From contig NZ_CP042261.1 of NCBI RefSeq assembly GCF_007855645.1, forward strand, positions 1,406,501-1,470,500: a DNA stretch of 64,000 nt. The letters run 5' to 3'. Of this stretch, positions 18,679 through 28,437 are shown in pieces. Both the position numbers and the translations under genes were made by a program. Position 1 is the first letter of the stretch. The number at the start of each line of letters is the position of its first letter. The DNA comes from Qingshengfaniella alkalisoli (GTDB taxonomy: Bacteria; Pseudomonadota; Alphaproteobacteria; Rhodobacterales; Rhodobacteraceae). The notes below the pieces were generated by a model. The model made no database searches and was not told the origin of the DNA. It saw nothing but the letters and a program-made list of their open reading frames with translations.

Positions 18679-19329
18679 TCAGAAGAAGCCCTTCTTTTGC
18701 GGCTTAACCTGACAATAGGGCTGCTGCTTGGTCCAAGCCGCTATTTCCGCGCGTTTTGACGAACTCTGGAAAGGCGCCCAATCCGCCGCGATGCCGCGCC
18801 AACGGCTGTCACGAACTGCGATTGCATTGTCGCGTGGCACCGTCACACCCATGATGCGGATACCGCAGGACAGGTTACTTTCGCCGTTCAACAGTGCCTT
18901 GCCACTTGTCGCGTTACAGCCATAGCCCCGCGCCGTCGCAGGTGAAATCTGCAACAGGCCAAACCATTGGTTGCCACCCCCAATGGCCTCTTCGCGCCAA
19001 GTGCTTTCGTGTTTGGCCAGCCCCGAAATCAACCCGGCCCAGAAGGCCATACGATCCTCGGCGCTCGCGGTGCGGTAGCCCGGACAGTAAGTGTCGACGT
19101 CTTTAGGTTCCAACGTTGCCAGCGAGGAACCATGTGATTGAAGGGCCGACATCGCGGCCTGCGTCCACTCTGCCCCGTCGGGTCGATGATCCCAGCGCGT
19201 GACAGGAATATTCGTCAACTGCGCTGATGGATTGACTTGTGCGCGGTTGACTTGTGCGTTTTCTGAACACCCTGCAACCGCCAAACCTAATGCCATCACC
19301 CCGATGGACCGAGCAAACCACTTCCGCAT
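18679..19329 (-). CDS. Lipoprotein with lytic-transglycosylase-like domain
   Basis: 216 residues from ATG 19329. The signal peptide ends in the lipobox LAVAGC, so the protein is lipidated and probably sits in the outer membrane facing the periplasm. The C-terminal half has SLT-type features: the catalytic Glu in LAKHESTWREEAI, the glycine-aromatic motif NQWFGLLQISPATARGYGC, and a second-site Cys. It probably cleaves peptidoglycan glycan strands. No neighbour clarifies a specific role. Confidence 0.8.
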   Translation of the reverse strand: MRKWFARSIGVMALGLAVAGCSENAQVNRAQVNPSAQLTNIPVTRWDHRPDGAEWTQAAMSALQSHGSSLATLEPKDVDTYCPGYRTASAEDRMAFWAGLISGLAKHESTWREEAIGGGNQWFGLLQISPATARGYGCNATSGKALLNGESNLSCGIRIMGVTVPRDNAIAVRDSRWRGIAADWAPFQSSSKRAEIAAWTKQQPYCQVKPQKKGFF

Positions 19330-19475
19330 GCGGCCTAAACCTTGCTGTTTCAAACGACGCGAAGGATTCACAAATCCGCTCGTCCGCACAACCCCGCCGA
19401 TTTTTATAGGCGGACTTGCGCCAATCTCTGCCCTCGCCTAGAACGCTCGCGACCAATGAACGAGGCCCTCCAAAG

Positions 19476-20987
19476 ATGCTCGACCTGACCTATGAAGCCC
19501 CCAAACCCAAAGTGATCGCTGGCGCGAAGCACGACTGGGAACTGGTGATCGGCCTTGAGGTGCACGCGCAGGTGGCCAGCAAGGCCAAACTGTTTTCCGG
19601 TGCATCGACCCAGTTTGGCGCAGAGCCAAATTCCAACGTCGCCTTCGTCGATGCGGGCATGCCCGGCATGCTGCCCGTGATCAATGAATTCTGCGTCGCC
19701 CAGGCGGTCCGCACGGGCCTTGGCCTTAAGGCGGCGATCAATCTGTGGTCCGCGTTCGACCGGAAGAACTACTTCTATCCTGATTTGCCTCAGGGCTATC
19801 AGATCAGCCAGTTGTATCACCCCATCGTCGGAGAAGGCGAAGTCCTGGTCGATATGGGGCCCGGAACTGCACGTCGCGTCCGCGTCGAGCGCATCCATCT
19901 GGAACAGGACGCCGGCAAGTCTATCCACGACATGGACCCCAACATGTCCTTCGTGGATCTCAACCGGACCGGCGTCGCATTGATGGAAATCGTTAGCCGG
20001 CCGGACATTCGTGGTCCCGAAGAAGCCGCCGCCTATGTCGGCAAGCTGCGCCAGATCATGCGCTACCTGGGCACCTGTGATGGCAACATGCAGAACGGGA
20101 ACCTGCGGGCTGACGTCAACGTGTCGGTCTGCCGACCGGGCGATTACGAGAAGTATCAGGAAACGCAGGATTTCTCGTATCTCGGGACGCGTTGCGAGAT
20201 CAAGAACATGAACTCCATGCGCTTCATCCAGCAAGCGATCGAGTATGAAGCCCGCCGCCAGATAGCCATTTTGGAAGATGGCGGTTCCATCGTTCAGGAA
20301 ACGCGCCTTTACGATCCGGACAAAGGTGAAACACGCTCAATGCGGTCCAAGGAAGAAGCGCATGATTACCGCTACTTCCCGGATCCCGACCTGCTGCCGT
20401 TGGAGATCGAGCAGGCGTGGGTTGACGCTATCGCCTCGACCCTGCCGGAATTGCCCGACGAAAAAAAGGCGCGATTCGTCAATGATTTCGGCTTGACCGA
20501 ATATGACGCCAGCGTCCTGACGGCCGAGGCCGAGAGCGCGGCTTACTTTGAAGAAGTGGCGTCGGGGCGCGACGGCAAACTGGCCGCAAACTGGGTCATC
20601 AACGAGTTGTTCGGCCGGTTAAAGAAAGATGACAAAGCGATTACGGACTCGCCTGTATCAGCCGCGCAGCTTGGCCGTATCATTGATCTGATTTCCAAAG
20701 GCGACATCTCGGGCAAGATCGCGAAAGACCTGTTTGAAATCGTCTACACCGAAGGCGGCGATCCCGGCGCAATTGTCGAAGAACGCGGCATGAAGCAGGT
20801 GACCGATACGGGCGCGATCGAAACAGCTGTGGACCAGGTCATCGCTGACAATCCTGCGCAGGTTGAGAAGGCCAAACAGAATCCCAAACTGGCGGGCTGG
20901 TTTGTCGGCCAGGTGATGAAGGCCACGGGTGGCAAGGCAAATCCCAAGGCCGTGAACGAAATCGTCGCCCAGAAACTGGGCCTGTAA
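19476..20987 (+). CDS. gatB: Aspartyl/glutamyl-tRNA amidotransferase subunit B
   Basis: 503 residues. Kinase-like subunit of the GatCAB complex, which converts Glu-tRNA(Gln) and Asp-tRNA(Asn) to the amidated forms. The start motif [13 protein letters not shown], the [20 protein letters not shown] signature and the C-terminal helical Yqey-type domain ([20 protein letters not shown]) are all present. ATG 19476 fits the family N-terminus better than an upstream in-frame start. gatA and gatC are not in the window, as in many alphaproteobacteria. Confidence 0.97.
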   Translation: MLDLTYEAPKPKVIAGAKHDWELVIGLEVHAQVASKAKLFSGASTQFGAEPNSNVAFVDAGMPGMLPVINEFCVAQAVRTGLGLKAAINLWSAFDRKNYFYPDLPQGYQISQLYHPIVGEGEVLVDMGPGTARRVRVERIHLEQDAGKSIHDMDPNMSFVDLNRTGVALMEIVSRPDIRGPEEAAAYVGKLRQIMRYLGTCDGNMQNGNLRADVNVSVCRPGDYEKYQETQDFSYLGTRCEIKNMNSMRFIQQAIEYEARRQIAILEDGGSIVQETRLYDPDKGETRSMRSKEEAHDYRYFPDPDLLPLEIEQAWVDAIASTLPELPDEKKARFVNDFGLTEYDASVLTAEAESAAYFEEVASGRDGKLAANWVINELFGRLKKDDKAITDSPVSAAQLGRIIDLISKGDISGKIAKDLFEIVYTEGGDPGAIVEERGMKQVTDTGAIETAVDQVIADNPAQVEKAKQNPKLAGWFVGQVMKATGGKANPKAVNEIVAQKLGL

Positions 20988-20989
20988 CC

Positions 20990-21349
20990 CTATTCCGGCA
21001 TGAGTGTGAGCATGATCTCGCGCTCATGCTGGGTAACGCGAAAGCATTGCCGGTCCATGGAATGCACATCACGCGTGGCCGAATGGCAGAACAGACCTTT
21101 TCTGAATTCCCAGCTGCCCGAGAACGGCTTTCCACGATAGCGGCCATTGACGGAGTAGTCCGCACCAATCGTCATTTCCACACCATCGGACATAAGCGTC
21201 TGCCCGACCACATATCTGCGAAACTGTTCTTCCGTCCTGATCGTGCGATTGCCGTGCATTTCCGGCATGACCGCAGATGAGGTTTCGGGCTGCGTGATCT
21301 CGTAGGAACCGCAACCGAGCAACATCACGAAAACCAGCACACGCCACAT
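20990..21349 (-). CDS. Small lipoprotein, DUF unknown (paralogue of next gene)
   Basis: 119 residues with a lipobox-like LLGCGS after a short hydrophobic start. ATG 21349 is preceded by GGAGG at five bases. The body (FRRYVVGQTLMSDGVEMTIG, then a GKPFSGSWEFRKGLFCHSAT strand pattern) resembles the neighbour at 21421, so the two are tandem paralogues. Function unknown. It overlaps no gene and ends two bases from the gatB stop. Confidence 0.7.
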   Translation of the reverse strand: MWRVLVFVMLLGCGSYEITQPETSSAVMPEMHGNRTIRTEEQFRRYVVGQTLMSDGVEMTIGADYSVNGRYRGKPFSGSWEFRKGLFCHSATRDVHSMDRQCFRVTQHEREIMLTLMPE

Positions 21350-21420
21350 CACAACCTCCGGCCTCTGACGCGCATAATAACGCCGAGCGACGACATCGCC
21401 CAGACAAACCGGGAAAGTGG

Positions 21421-21804
21421 TTAATTCACACGGGTATAGGCGTAAGGTGCGCCAAAGCCGTGAAGCGGCGTGACCAGGATCTCGCCCGGCTTGTAACCCA
21501 GCTTGGAACAGCCATTACCGCCCGACGTGGCAACCCGGAAAGTCATGCAAAACTGGCTTCCGTCCCATTTCCAGGTTCCTGTCAGCGGAACACCATTGAT
21601 GCCGCCGCTGATGGCGCCGTCCTCACCAAAGGTCGCGCGAATCTCATCTGACTGCCACTGATGACCTACGGCGATCTCCACGAACTGCGCACGCGTCGTA
21701 ACCGGCGTGTATTGGGATCTGAGTTCCTGTTCTTGCTCGATCGTTTCGACCATGCCGCATGCGGACAATGCCAGCATACCGATTCCACAGGCAAATCTTC
21801 TCAT
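21421..21804 (-). CDS. Small lipoprotein, paralogue of preceding gene
   Basis: 127 residues with signal peptide and lipobox (MLALSACGM). The shared pattern with the 20990 gene is FVEIAVGHQWQSDEI, then a Gly-rich hairpin, then VPLTGTWKWDGSQFCMTF, where a Trp/Phe and a Cys line up. A small beta-rich fold, perhaps lipocalin-like, is likely. Function unknown. AGGTGGGAA precedes the ATG. It lies back-to-back with the DUF4177 gene. Confidence 0.7.
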   Translation of the reverse strand: MRRFACGIGMLALSACGMVETIEQEQELRSQYTPVTTRAQFVEIAVGHQWQSDEIRATFGEDGAISGGINGVPLTGTWKWDGSQFCMTFRVATSGGNGCSKLGYKPGEILVTPLHGFGAPYAYTRVN

Positions 21805-21928
21805 TTCCCACCTATCTGTTGCGCCTGCGCGACTGTTTCACGCGACGGCATCCATGTCAAAACTTGATCCCTTCCTTCGGGACGCGTTGCAAGCTAAACG
21901 CGAAGGCGACTATCGGACGGGGGTTTTC

Positions 21929-22252
21929 ATGACACAGTACGAGTACAAGGTTTTGCCGGCCCCGGCCCGAAGCGACAAGATCAAGGGCGTCAAATCTGCC
22001 CCGGACCGGTTTGCCGCGACGCTGTCTGCTGCGCTGAACGAGCAAGCGGGCAATGGTTGGGAATTTATCCGCGCCGAGACACTACCCCACGAAGAACGGC
22101 AAGGGTTGACCGGCACGAAATCCACCTTCCAGACAGTTCTGGTATTCCGGCGCCCAACCGAAGCAGAGCTCCCCCAGGTCGAGCAAGCCGGGTTGCGGCT
22201 TCTGGAAAAACCCGAAACGGACGTTCCCGACGCACCCGAAAACAGCGCCTAG
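21929..22252 (+). CDS. DUF4177-family small protein
   Basis: 107 residues from ATG 21929 (MTQYEYKVLPAPARSDKIKG), which has a GGGGG run upstream. An in-frame ATG at 21854 would add 25 protein-like residues but has no ribosome site. The middle (AALNEQAGNGWEFIRAETLP) matches DUF4177 proteins, which have no known function. It is convergent with bolA, with 12 bases between the stops. Confidence 0.75.
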   Translation: MTQYEYKVLPAPARSDKIKGVKSAPDRFAATLSAALNEQAGNGWEFIRAETLPHEERQGLTGTKSTFQTVLVFRRPTEAELPQVEQAGLRLLEKPETDVPDAPENSA

Positions 22253-22264
22253 CCGCCTATATCC

Positions 22265-22522
22265 CTAGCCACCAATATCTAAGGCAAGCGCGTGGATGCG
22301 CGACACCAGATCTTTCCCAAGCGCGGCGTGAACAGCCCTGTGACGTTCAATGCGGGACATACCGGCCAGTTCCGGGGCCCTGATCTTCACGTTGAAATGG
22401 CTTTGCCCGCCCTCGCGATAGCCCGCATGCCCACGGTGAGATTCGCTGTCATCCACAACGACCAGTTCCGATGTGGTGAAGGCTTGCTCCAACTTCTCGC
22501 GGATTTCTGCTTCCACACGCAT
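22265..22522 (-). CDS. bolA: BolA family protein
   Basis: 85 residues with the BolA/IbaG fold: SELVVVDDSESHRGHAGYRE carrying the conserved His ligands, and the helix MSRIERHRAVHAALGKDL followed by IHALALDI. BolA proteins bind monothiol glutaredoxins and iron-sulfur clusters and affect cell shape and stress response. It is divergent from the DnaJ-domain gene, an arrangement often seen upstream of cobS in Rhodobacterales. Confidence 0.93.
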   Translation of the reverse strand: MRVEAEIREKLEQAFTTSELVVVDDSESHRGHAGYREGGQSHFNVKIRAPELAGMSRIERHRAVHAALGKDLVSRIHALALDIGG

Positions 22523-22626
22523 TTTTTTGCTCTGACCCCTTTTGCTTCGCGTCAGAAAGGTTAGACTCTCGCCTCCCCGACGCGCCGACCGTAATCTGTG
22601 CGCGCCGAGTCGAAAAGGTATGGTTC

Positions 22627-23256
22627 ATGACAAAAGACGATCCCTTCGGTTTCGATATGTCCGTTTCTTCGGCCAAGAAGAAAAAAACCCGTGGCCGTCG
22701 AGGCATGTCTGGCGCGTTCGAAACCTCCACGCGTAGATGCGACCACGAAGGCTGTCAGGAGACAGGCCAATATCGCGCGCCCAAGTCACCGGACCATCTC
22801 GACGAATTCTACTGGTTCTGCAAAGACCATGTCCGTGAATACAATCTGAAATGGAACTTCTTCAACGGCAGCACAGAGGAAGAGTTCAATGACCAGATCG
22901 ACAGTGACCGGGTTTGGGGCCGCGAAACAAAACCCTTCCGCCGTTCGGCCGAAGAGCGGGCATGGGCGCGGCTTGGTGTGGATGACCCGCATCAGGTGCT
23001 GGGCGACAACGCAACGCGCAATCCCGGCAAATCAGTGTCCGGCACCCGTAGACTGCCGCCAACTGAGAGGCGGGCGCTGGAGATTCTTGAAGCCAAGGAT
23101 CACTGGACACGGTCCGACATTCGTAAGGCCTACCGCTCGCTTATCAAGATTCTGCACCCCGACATGAATGGCGGGGATCGTTCTGATGAGGAACGCCTGC
23201 AGGAAGTTGTCTGGGCATGGGACCAGATCAAGGACAGCCGCAGCTTCAAGGACTGA
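22627..23256 (+). CDS. J-domain (DnaJ-like) protein
   Basis: 209 residues. A C-terminal J domain spans ~145-209: [20 protein letters not shown] supplies the HPD motif that stimulates DnaK. The N-terminal half has a possible metal site (C38, C43, C65, H68) and no Gly/Phe region, so it is a J-protein of the minimal type and not classical DnaJ. It sits directly upstream of cobS and probably shares its transcript; a link to cobaltochelatase assembly is inferred from position only. Confidence 0.9.
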   Translation: MTKDDPFGFDMSVSSAKKKKTRGRRGMSGAFETSTRRCDHEGCQETGQYRAPKSPDHLDEFYWFCKDHVREYNLKWNFFNGSTEEEFNDQIDSDRVWGRETKPFRRSAEERAWARLGVDDPHQVLGDNATRNPGKSVSGTRRLPPTERRALEILEAKDHWTRSDIRKAYRSLIKILHPDMNGGDRSDEERLQEVVWAWDQIKDSRSFKD

Positions 23257-23357
23257 TCGCGCTTCTCGCCGGGCTGCACCCTTGCGCTGCCCGACATTAT
23301 CGGGCACGAGGATGCCGTTGCGCCGCGCGCAGCATTGCGGCGAAGAAAGGATTTACG

Positions 23358-24344
23358 ATGGCAGACGGCACGAACCCGACGGCAGTGAAACCCACCGAAG
23401 AGATTTCCGTTCGCGATGTCTTCGGAATCGACACCGACATGGTGGTGAAGGGCTTTGCGGACCGTACAGATCGCGTGCCCGAGCTGGATTCCACCTATAA
23501 ATTCGACCCCGACACGACATTGGCAATCCTTGCGGGCTTTTCACACAACCGCCGCGTGATGATCCAAGGCTATCACGGTACCGGTAAGTCCACGCATATC
23601 GAACAGGTCGCAAGCCGCCTGAACTGGCCCTGCGTGCGCGTCAATCTTGACAGCCATATCAGCCGGATCGACCTGATCGGCAAGGACGCGATCAAGCTGC
23701 GTGACGGCATGCAGGTTACCGAGTTCCAGGAAGGCATCCTGCCCTGGGCATTGCGCAACCCAACCGCGATCGTTTTCGACGAATACGATGCGGGTCGTGC
23801 CGATGTGATGTTCGTGATCCAGCGTGTTCTGGAAGTTGACGGCAAGCTGACCCTTCTGGACCAGAACGAGGTCATCACGCCCAACCCCTATTTCCGCCTG
23901 TTCGCGACGGCAAACACCGTAGGACTTGGCGACACGACGGGACTTTACCACGGCACGCAGCAGATCAACCAGGGTCAGATGGATCGCTGGTCGCTGGTGG
24001 CCACTTTGAACTACCTCAGCCATGACGCGGAAACGAATATCGTTCTGGCGAAGAACCCGACCTACAATACGGCAGCGGGTCGCAAGACGATCAGCCAGAT
24101 GGTGACCGTCGCTGATCTTACGCGTACGGCTTTCATGAATGGCGAGTTGAGCACCGTGATGTCGCCACGGACCGTTATCGCATGGGCACAGAACACACAC
24201 ATCTTTCGAAATGTAGGGTACGCCTTCCGCCTGACCTTTCTAAACAAATGTGACGAATTGGAACGCCAGACCGTCGCAGAGTTCTATCAGCGCTGCTTCG
24301 ACGAAGAGCTTCCCGAAAGCGCCGTAAGCGCCAGCCTTGGTTAG
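23358..24344 (+). CDS. cobS: Aerobic cobaltochelatase subunit CobS
   Basis: 328 residues from ATG 23358 (AAAGGA upstream). AAA+ ATPase subunit that, with CobT and CobN, inserts cobalt into hydrogenobyrinic a,c-diamide in aerobic B12 synthesis. Walker A is GYHGTGKST and Walker B is [20 protein letters not shown]; the sensor region [19 protein letters not shown] is intact. It overlaps the next gene by 8 bases. cobT follows after two unrelated genes; cobN is not in the window. Confidence 0.97.
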   Translation: MADGTNPTAVKPTEEISVRDVFGIDTDMVVKGFADRTDRVPELDSTYKFDPDTTLAILAGFSHNRRVMIQGYHGTGKSTHIEQVASRLNWPCVRVNLDSHISRIDLIGKDAIKLRDGMQVTEFQEGILPWALRNPTAIVFDEYDAGRADVMFVIQRVLEVDGKLTLLDQNEVITPNPYFRLFATANTVGLGDTTGLYHGTQQINQGQMDRWSLVATLNYLSHDAETNIVLAKNPTYNTAAGRKTISQMVTVADLTRTAFMNGELSTVMSPRTVIAWAQNTHIFRNVGYAFRLTFLNKCDELERQTVAEFYQRCFDEELPESAVSASLG

Positions 24345-24774
24345 GGCGCCCCATCTGGTGGGCCTGCTTTCTGCGGGCCTGCTAGCGGCTTGTACCTATC
24401 CACCACCTCCGCCGGCGCCGGGCTTGTCCACTTGCACCGTCAATCGTGTCGTTGACGGCGATACGGTAAATATCTCCTGTTCCGGGCGAGCGGCAGAAAA
24501 CGCGCGCATCATCGGCTACGACACACCCGAAACATTTGAACCGCGTTGCACTGGCGAAGCTGCCGCCGGTGCAGCGGCAACCGCGTATTTGCGACATATG
24601 CTTGATGCCGCTACGACAATCACAGTTGTACCAAGTGGCGATCGTGACCGGTACGGGCGTCCCCTGATACGACTGGAAACGGATGGACAAGACGTCGCCG
24701 GGTGGATGGTGACCGCAGGCCACGCAGAACGTTATTCAGGCGGACGTCGTCCCGACTGGTGTGCGGCCGGATAA
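24337..24774 (+). CDS. Staphylococcal-nuclease-like lipoprotein
   Basis: 145 residues from TTG 24337, which overlaps the cobS stop; GTG 24358 is an alternative start and neither has a strong ribosome site. The lipobox is LLAACTY, then a Pro-rich spacer. The SNase-fold catalytic set appears intact: [18 protein letters not shown] (Arg, Asp, Glu) and the arginine in [10 protein letters not shown]. Cys residues suggest disulfides in the periplasm. It probably degrades nucleic acid outside the cytoplasm; unrelated to cobalamin. Confidence 0.75.
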   Translation: MVRAPHLVGLLSAGLLAACTYPPPPPAPGLSTCTVNRVVDGDTVNISCSGRAAENARIIGYDTPETFEPRCTGEAAAGAAATAYLRHMLDAATTITVVPSGDRDRYGRPLIRLETDGQDVAGWMVTAGHAERYSGGRRPDWCAAG

Positions 24775-24853
24775 ACCATCTACAAGTTGCATTTTCCCGT
24801 TCCAGATTGAAATGCCACTTGGCCGACCGCTGAAACGCACTTAGCTTTCTCTT

Positions 24854-26404
24854 ATGAACGAGATAGAGCTCAAGTTCCTTATCGCTGATACCGATGCACC
24901 GAAACTGCGGAATCGTATCAAGAACCTGCCCGGTGGTGACGCTTTAGGACGTGCATCGACCCTTCGCAGCATCTACTTCGATACGGATGCAAAGGTGCTC
25001 AAATCCGAAGGGATCGCACTTCGATTGCGTAACGCCGGCAGGGAGTGGCTCCAGACCGTCAAAGCGAAACAGTCACGCAATGGAGGCCTGCAATCTGTTC
25101 TGGAATTCGAATGTGCCGTTCCCGGCGGAAAGCTCGTAATTGACGCGATCGAGGACGACACCCTTCGCGACAAGATCGCCCTGATTGCCGCCTCGCAAGA
25201 CCTGGTCGCAGTGTGCGAGACCGAAATCAAGCGAACCAAAGCCCTGATACACTGCGGCGATGGCAGCGAGGTTGAAGTTGCGCTGGATTTGGGGCACGTC
25301 AAAGCAGGTGAGCGTTCTGAACCACTGGCCGAGTTGGAATTGGAGCTCAAATCCGGCAGTCTGTCTGCGTTGTTCAGCTTGGCTGCCACGCTGCTACCTG
25401 AAGGTGGATTACGCTTTTCACGCATGTCCAAATCAGAACGCGGGTATCTTCTCGCTGACGAAGGCCATATCGGTCTTGATCTTTCTCCGCGCAATTCAAG
25501 CAATGTCTCGCTGCTTAAGGAGCAGCCGGTAGAACTGGCCGCCCGCGACGTTTTCCGCGAGTGTTTTGAGCAGATCACCCACAACATCGAAGTGGTGTGC
25601 GATAATGACGACCCTGAAGGACCTCACCAACTTCGAGTTGGATTGCGTCGTTTTCGCAGCGCCGCGACCCTTTTGAAAAGTGGCGTCGGTGGCGTGAACC
25701 TATCGACATTGAAAGACGAAGCCAAATGGCTGGGACGCGAGGTCGGGACAGTGCGCGATCTGGACGTCACCGTGATCGACCTGCTGGAACCCGAAGCCGC
25801 ACGCCATCCCCAACTTGCGGGGTTCAATTCGTTGCGCGAGGCACTAATTGATCATGGCAACAATGCCCGCCATCATCTGCGTCAGGTATTGCGGAGCGAA
25901 CGCGTCCACCGGTTCGAGTTGAACCTTGCGCAATTCATCGAGACGCGAGGATGGCTCGATCCGGATGATCACGGACAGACACAACGGCTCGCTACTCCGA
26001 TCAACGAGGTGGCAAATTCCGCGCTGGCGCATCGCTGGAAAAAAACCACCAAACGAGCACAACACATTGAAGCATTGAGCACTGAACAGCGCCATGAGCT
26101 TCGGAAGGAGTTGAAAAAACTCCGCTACGCCGCAGAGTTCTTTGGACCGCTCTACGGAAAGAAGAAGGTTAACAAGTTCACCTCAAAGCTCAAAAAGCTG
26201 CAGGACATGTTCGGCAGCATGAACGATCTTGCCATGGCCGAAACGCTGCTATCAGGCTCCGATCCGGTGGCATCTGGCGATCCGGATGCGCAGCGCGCGG
26301 TGGGCTGGATTCTGGGAAGCCGAACAGTGCAGGCGGAGTTCGATTGGACCAATGCTACCGCGCTCTGGAATGATCTTTCGAACCTCAAACGCTTCTGGGA
26401 ATGA
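24854..26404 (+). CDS. CYTH-CHAD domain protein (inorganic triphosphatase-like)
   Basis: 516 residues. The N-terminal CYTH domain (about 1-200) starts with the ExExK signature MNEIELKF and includes the charged tunnel strands RLRNAGREWLQTVKAKQSR and VLEFECAVPGG. The CHAD domain (about 225-510) has the conserved His/Arg-rich helices HQLRVGLRRFRSAATLL and HELRKELKKLRYAAEFFGP. CYTH enzymes hydrolyse triphosphates; CHAD domains bind polyphosphate. A role in polyphosphate handling is therefore likely. It lies between the cobS and cobT genes. Confidence 0.93.
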   Translation: MNEIELKFLIADTDAPKLRNRIKNLPGGDALGRASTLRSIYFDTDAKVLKSEGIALRLRNAGREWLQTVKAKQSRNGGLQSVLEFECAVPGGKLVIDAIEDDTLRDKIALIAASQDLVAVCETEIKRTKALIHCGDGSEVEVALDLGHVKAGERSEPLAELELELKSGSLSALFSLAATLLPEGGLRFSRMSKSERGYLLADEGHIGLDLSPRNSSNVSLLKEQPVELAARDVFRECFEQITHNIEVVCDNDDPEGPHQLRVGLRRFRSAATLLKSGVGGVNLSTLKDEAKWLGREVGTVRDLDVTVIDLLEPEAARHPQLAGFNSLREALIDHGNNARHHLRQVLRSERVHRFELNLAQFIETRGWLDPDDHGQTQRLATPINEVANSALAHRWKKTTKRAQHIEALSTEQRHELRKELKKLRYAAEFFGPLYGKKKVNKFTSKLKKLQDMFGSMNDLAMAETLLSGSDPVASGDPDAQRAVGWILGSRTVQAEFDWTNATALWNDLSNLKRFWE

Positions 26405-26481
26405 CGGCTTTCTTTGACCTGTCTCTGGACAGTGCCTCTCTGCTCATGTGACAAGAGCCCAAACAGCCTGAGCGGACCCAC

Positions 26482-28356
26482 ATGACCCAGAACGACAACC
26501 CGTCAGAACCGTTCAAGAAAGCCCTCGCCGATGCGACGCGAGTGCTTGCCGATGATCCCGAAATGACCGTCAGCTATTCGGTCGATCCTCCAGGCATGGT
26601 CAATGATCAGGTCCGCCTACCTCAGGTGTCTCGCCGCATGACGACGGTCGAGGTTCTTCTGGCGCGCGGCACGGCGGACAGCTACGCAATGCGCCGCCGT
26701 TTTCACGATGATGCCACCCATGCGCGCTATGCGCCACAAGGCCCGATGGCACGGGACATCTATGATGTGATGGAAACCGCACGATGCGAGGCAATGGGTG
26801 CGCGTGCAATGCCCGGCACTGCCAAGAACATCGACGCGGTGATTGCACAGGAGGCCGATCGCAAGGGATATGCCGATATCAAGGAAGCCTCGGCTGCGCC
26901 GCTGGCAACTGCTGCGGGGTATTTGGTGCGACATCTGGCAACCGGCCGTGATCTGCCTGAAGGTGCCGCCAATGTCATGAACCTGTGGCGGGAACATATC
27001 GAACGCGAAGCCAGTCCCTCGCTGAGCCGCCTCGACGACACGCTCGACGATCAGACCGCATTTGCCAAGCTTGCGCGGCGGATGATCGAAGATCTGGGCT
27101 ATGGCGACCAGCTTGGAGACGATCCGGACGATCTGGAAGACGAGCAGGACGAAAGCGCCGAAACGGACGAGCAGGACCCCGATCCGCAGACCGACCAGAG
27201 CGACGATCAGGACTCGGAAGAGGAAAGCGACGCCTCGCCCGAGGATTCGCAAGCAGACAGCCAGGATTCATCCGAAGCGCAGGTCACGATGGACCAGATG
27301 TCGGACGCGGAAACGGTCGAGGAATCTGACCTGCCGGATGGCGAGGCCCCGCTTGACCCACCACCCCCGCCCGCCGCATCGGAGGCGGATCCGAACTACA
27401 CTGTCTTCAGCAACAACTATGATGAAGAGATCCGGGCCGAGGAGTTGGCCGAACCGGCCGAGTTGGAACGTCTACGGGCCTATCTGGACCAGCAGCTGGA
27501 ACCGCTGAAAGGCGCAGTCTCGCGCCTGGCCAACAAGCTGCAACGCCGCCTGCAGGCACAGCAGAACCGCAGTTGGGAATTCGATCGCGAAGAGGGTATC
27601 CTAGATGCAGGACGCTTGGCGCGGGTCGTTGCGAACCCAACAACACCGCTGAGCTTCAAGGTCGAAAAGGACATGGAATTTCGCGATACTGTCGTGACCC
27701 TTCTGCTCGACAATTCGGGGTCGATGCGCGGTCGCCCGATTTCGATAGCCGCGATCTGCGCGGACGTATTGGCCCGCACATTGGAGCGGTGCGATGTGAA
27801 GGTGGAGATCCTCGGCTTTACCACGCGCGCATGGAAAGGCGGGCAAAGCCGCGAGGACTGGCTCGCCGCCGGCCGCAAACAGCAACCCGGCCGCCTGAAC
27901 GATCTGCGTCACATCATCTACAAATCCGCTGATGCCCCATGGCGGCGTGCCAAGCCAAACCTGGGCTTGATGATGAAAGAAGGCCTGCTGAAGGAAAACA
28001 TCGACGGCGAGGCACTGGAATGGGCACATCGCCGGATGATCCATCGAGCCGAGGCCCGCAAGATCCTGATGGTGATTTCCGACGGCGCGCCCGTGGATGA
28101 TTCTACACTGTCGGTGAATCCGGCCAACTACCTGGAAAAGCATCTGCGCGACGTTATCGCCATGGTCGAAAAACGCCGGGTGGTGGAGTTGATCGCGATC
28201 GGTATCGGGCATGACGTGACCCGCTATTACGATCGCGCGGTAACAATCACGGATGTGGAACAACTCGCAGGGGCGATGACCGAACAACTCGCCTCACTAT
28301 TCGACAGTGATCCCCGCGCAAAAGCCCGCATGTTGGGATTACGCAAGGCAAGCTGA
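26482..28356 (+). CDS. cobT: Aerobic cobaltochelatase subunit CobT
   Basis: 624 residues. CobT forms a chaperone-like complex with the AAA+ CobS in cobalt insertion. Residues ~210-300 are a highly acidic linker ([15 protein letters not shown] and similar). The C-terminal von Willebrand A domain has the MIDAS motif [13 protein letters not shown] at about 410, followed by the Thr and Asp positions ([23 protein letters not shown]). Full length. It is co-oriented with cobS, with two genes in between. Confidence 0.97.
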   Translation: MTQNDNPSEPFKKALADATRVLADDPEMTVSYSVDPPGMVNDQVRLPQVSRRMTTVEVLLARGTADSYAMRRRFHDDATHARYAPQGPMARDIYDVMETARCEAMGARAMPGTAKNIDAVIAQEADRKGYADIKEASAAPLATAAGYLVRHLATGRDLPEGAANVMNLWREHIEREASPSLSRLDDTLDDQTAFAKLARRMIEDLGYGDQLGDDPDDLEDEQDESAETDEQDPDPQTDQSDDQDSEEESDASPEDSQADSQDSSEAQVTMDQMSDAETVEESDLPDGEAPLDPPPPPAASEADPNYTVFSNNYDEEIRAEELAEPAELERLRAYLDQQLEPLKGAVSRLANKLQRRLQAQQNRSWEFDREEGILDAGRLARVVANPTTPLSFKVEKDMEFRDTVVTLLLDNSGSMRGRPISIAAICADVLARTLERCDVKVEILGFTTRAWKGGQSREDWLAAGRKQQPGRLNDLRHIIYKSADAPWRRAKPNLGLMMKEGLLKENIDGEALEWAHRRMIHRAEARKILMVISDGAPVDDSTLSVNPANYLEKHLRDVIAMVEKRRVVELIAIGIGHDVTRYYDRAVTITDVEQLAGAMTEQLASLFDSDPRAKARMLGLRKAS

Positions 28357-28437
28357 TCTTGCGCCCCTCCGGCATCGCTTGTTAAGTCAACCGGTGCCGG
28401 TTTTATCCGGCTTTTCTCAGCCGAAACGGGGTGTCCA

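Noticed and set aside
23257-23357. Cobalamin riboswitch upstream of cobS
   Set aside because: The 101-base gap is too short and shows no B12-box-like sequence.
28380-28425. Terminator hairpin after cobT
   Set aside because: AACCGGTGCCGGTT leaves only a 2-base loop unless shortened, and the T run is brief; too weak to call.
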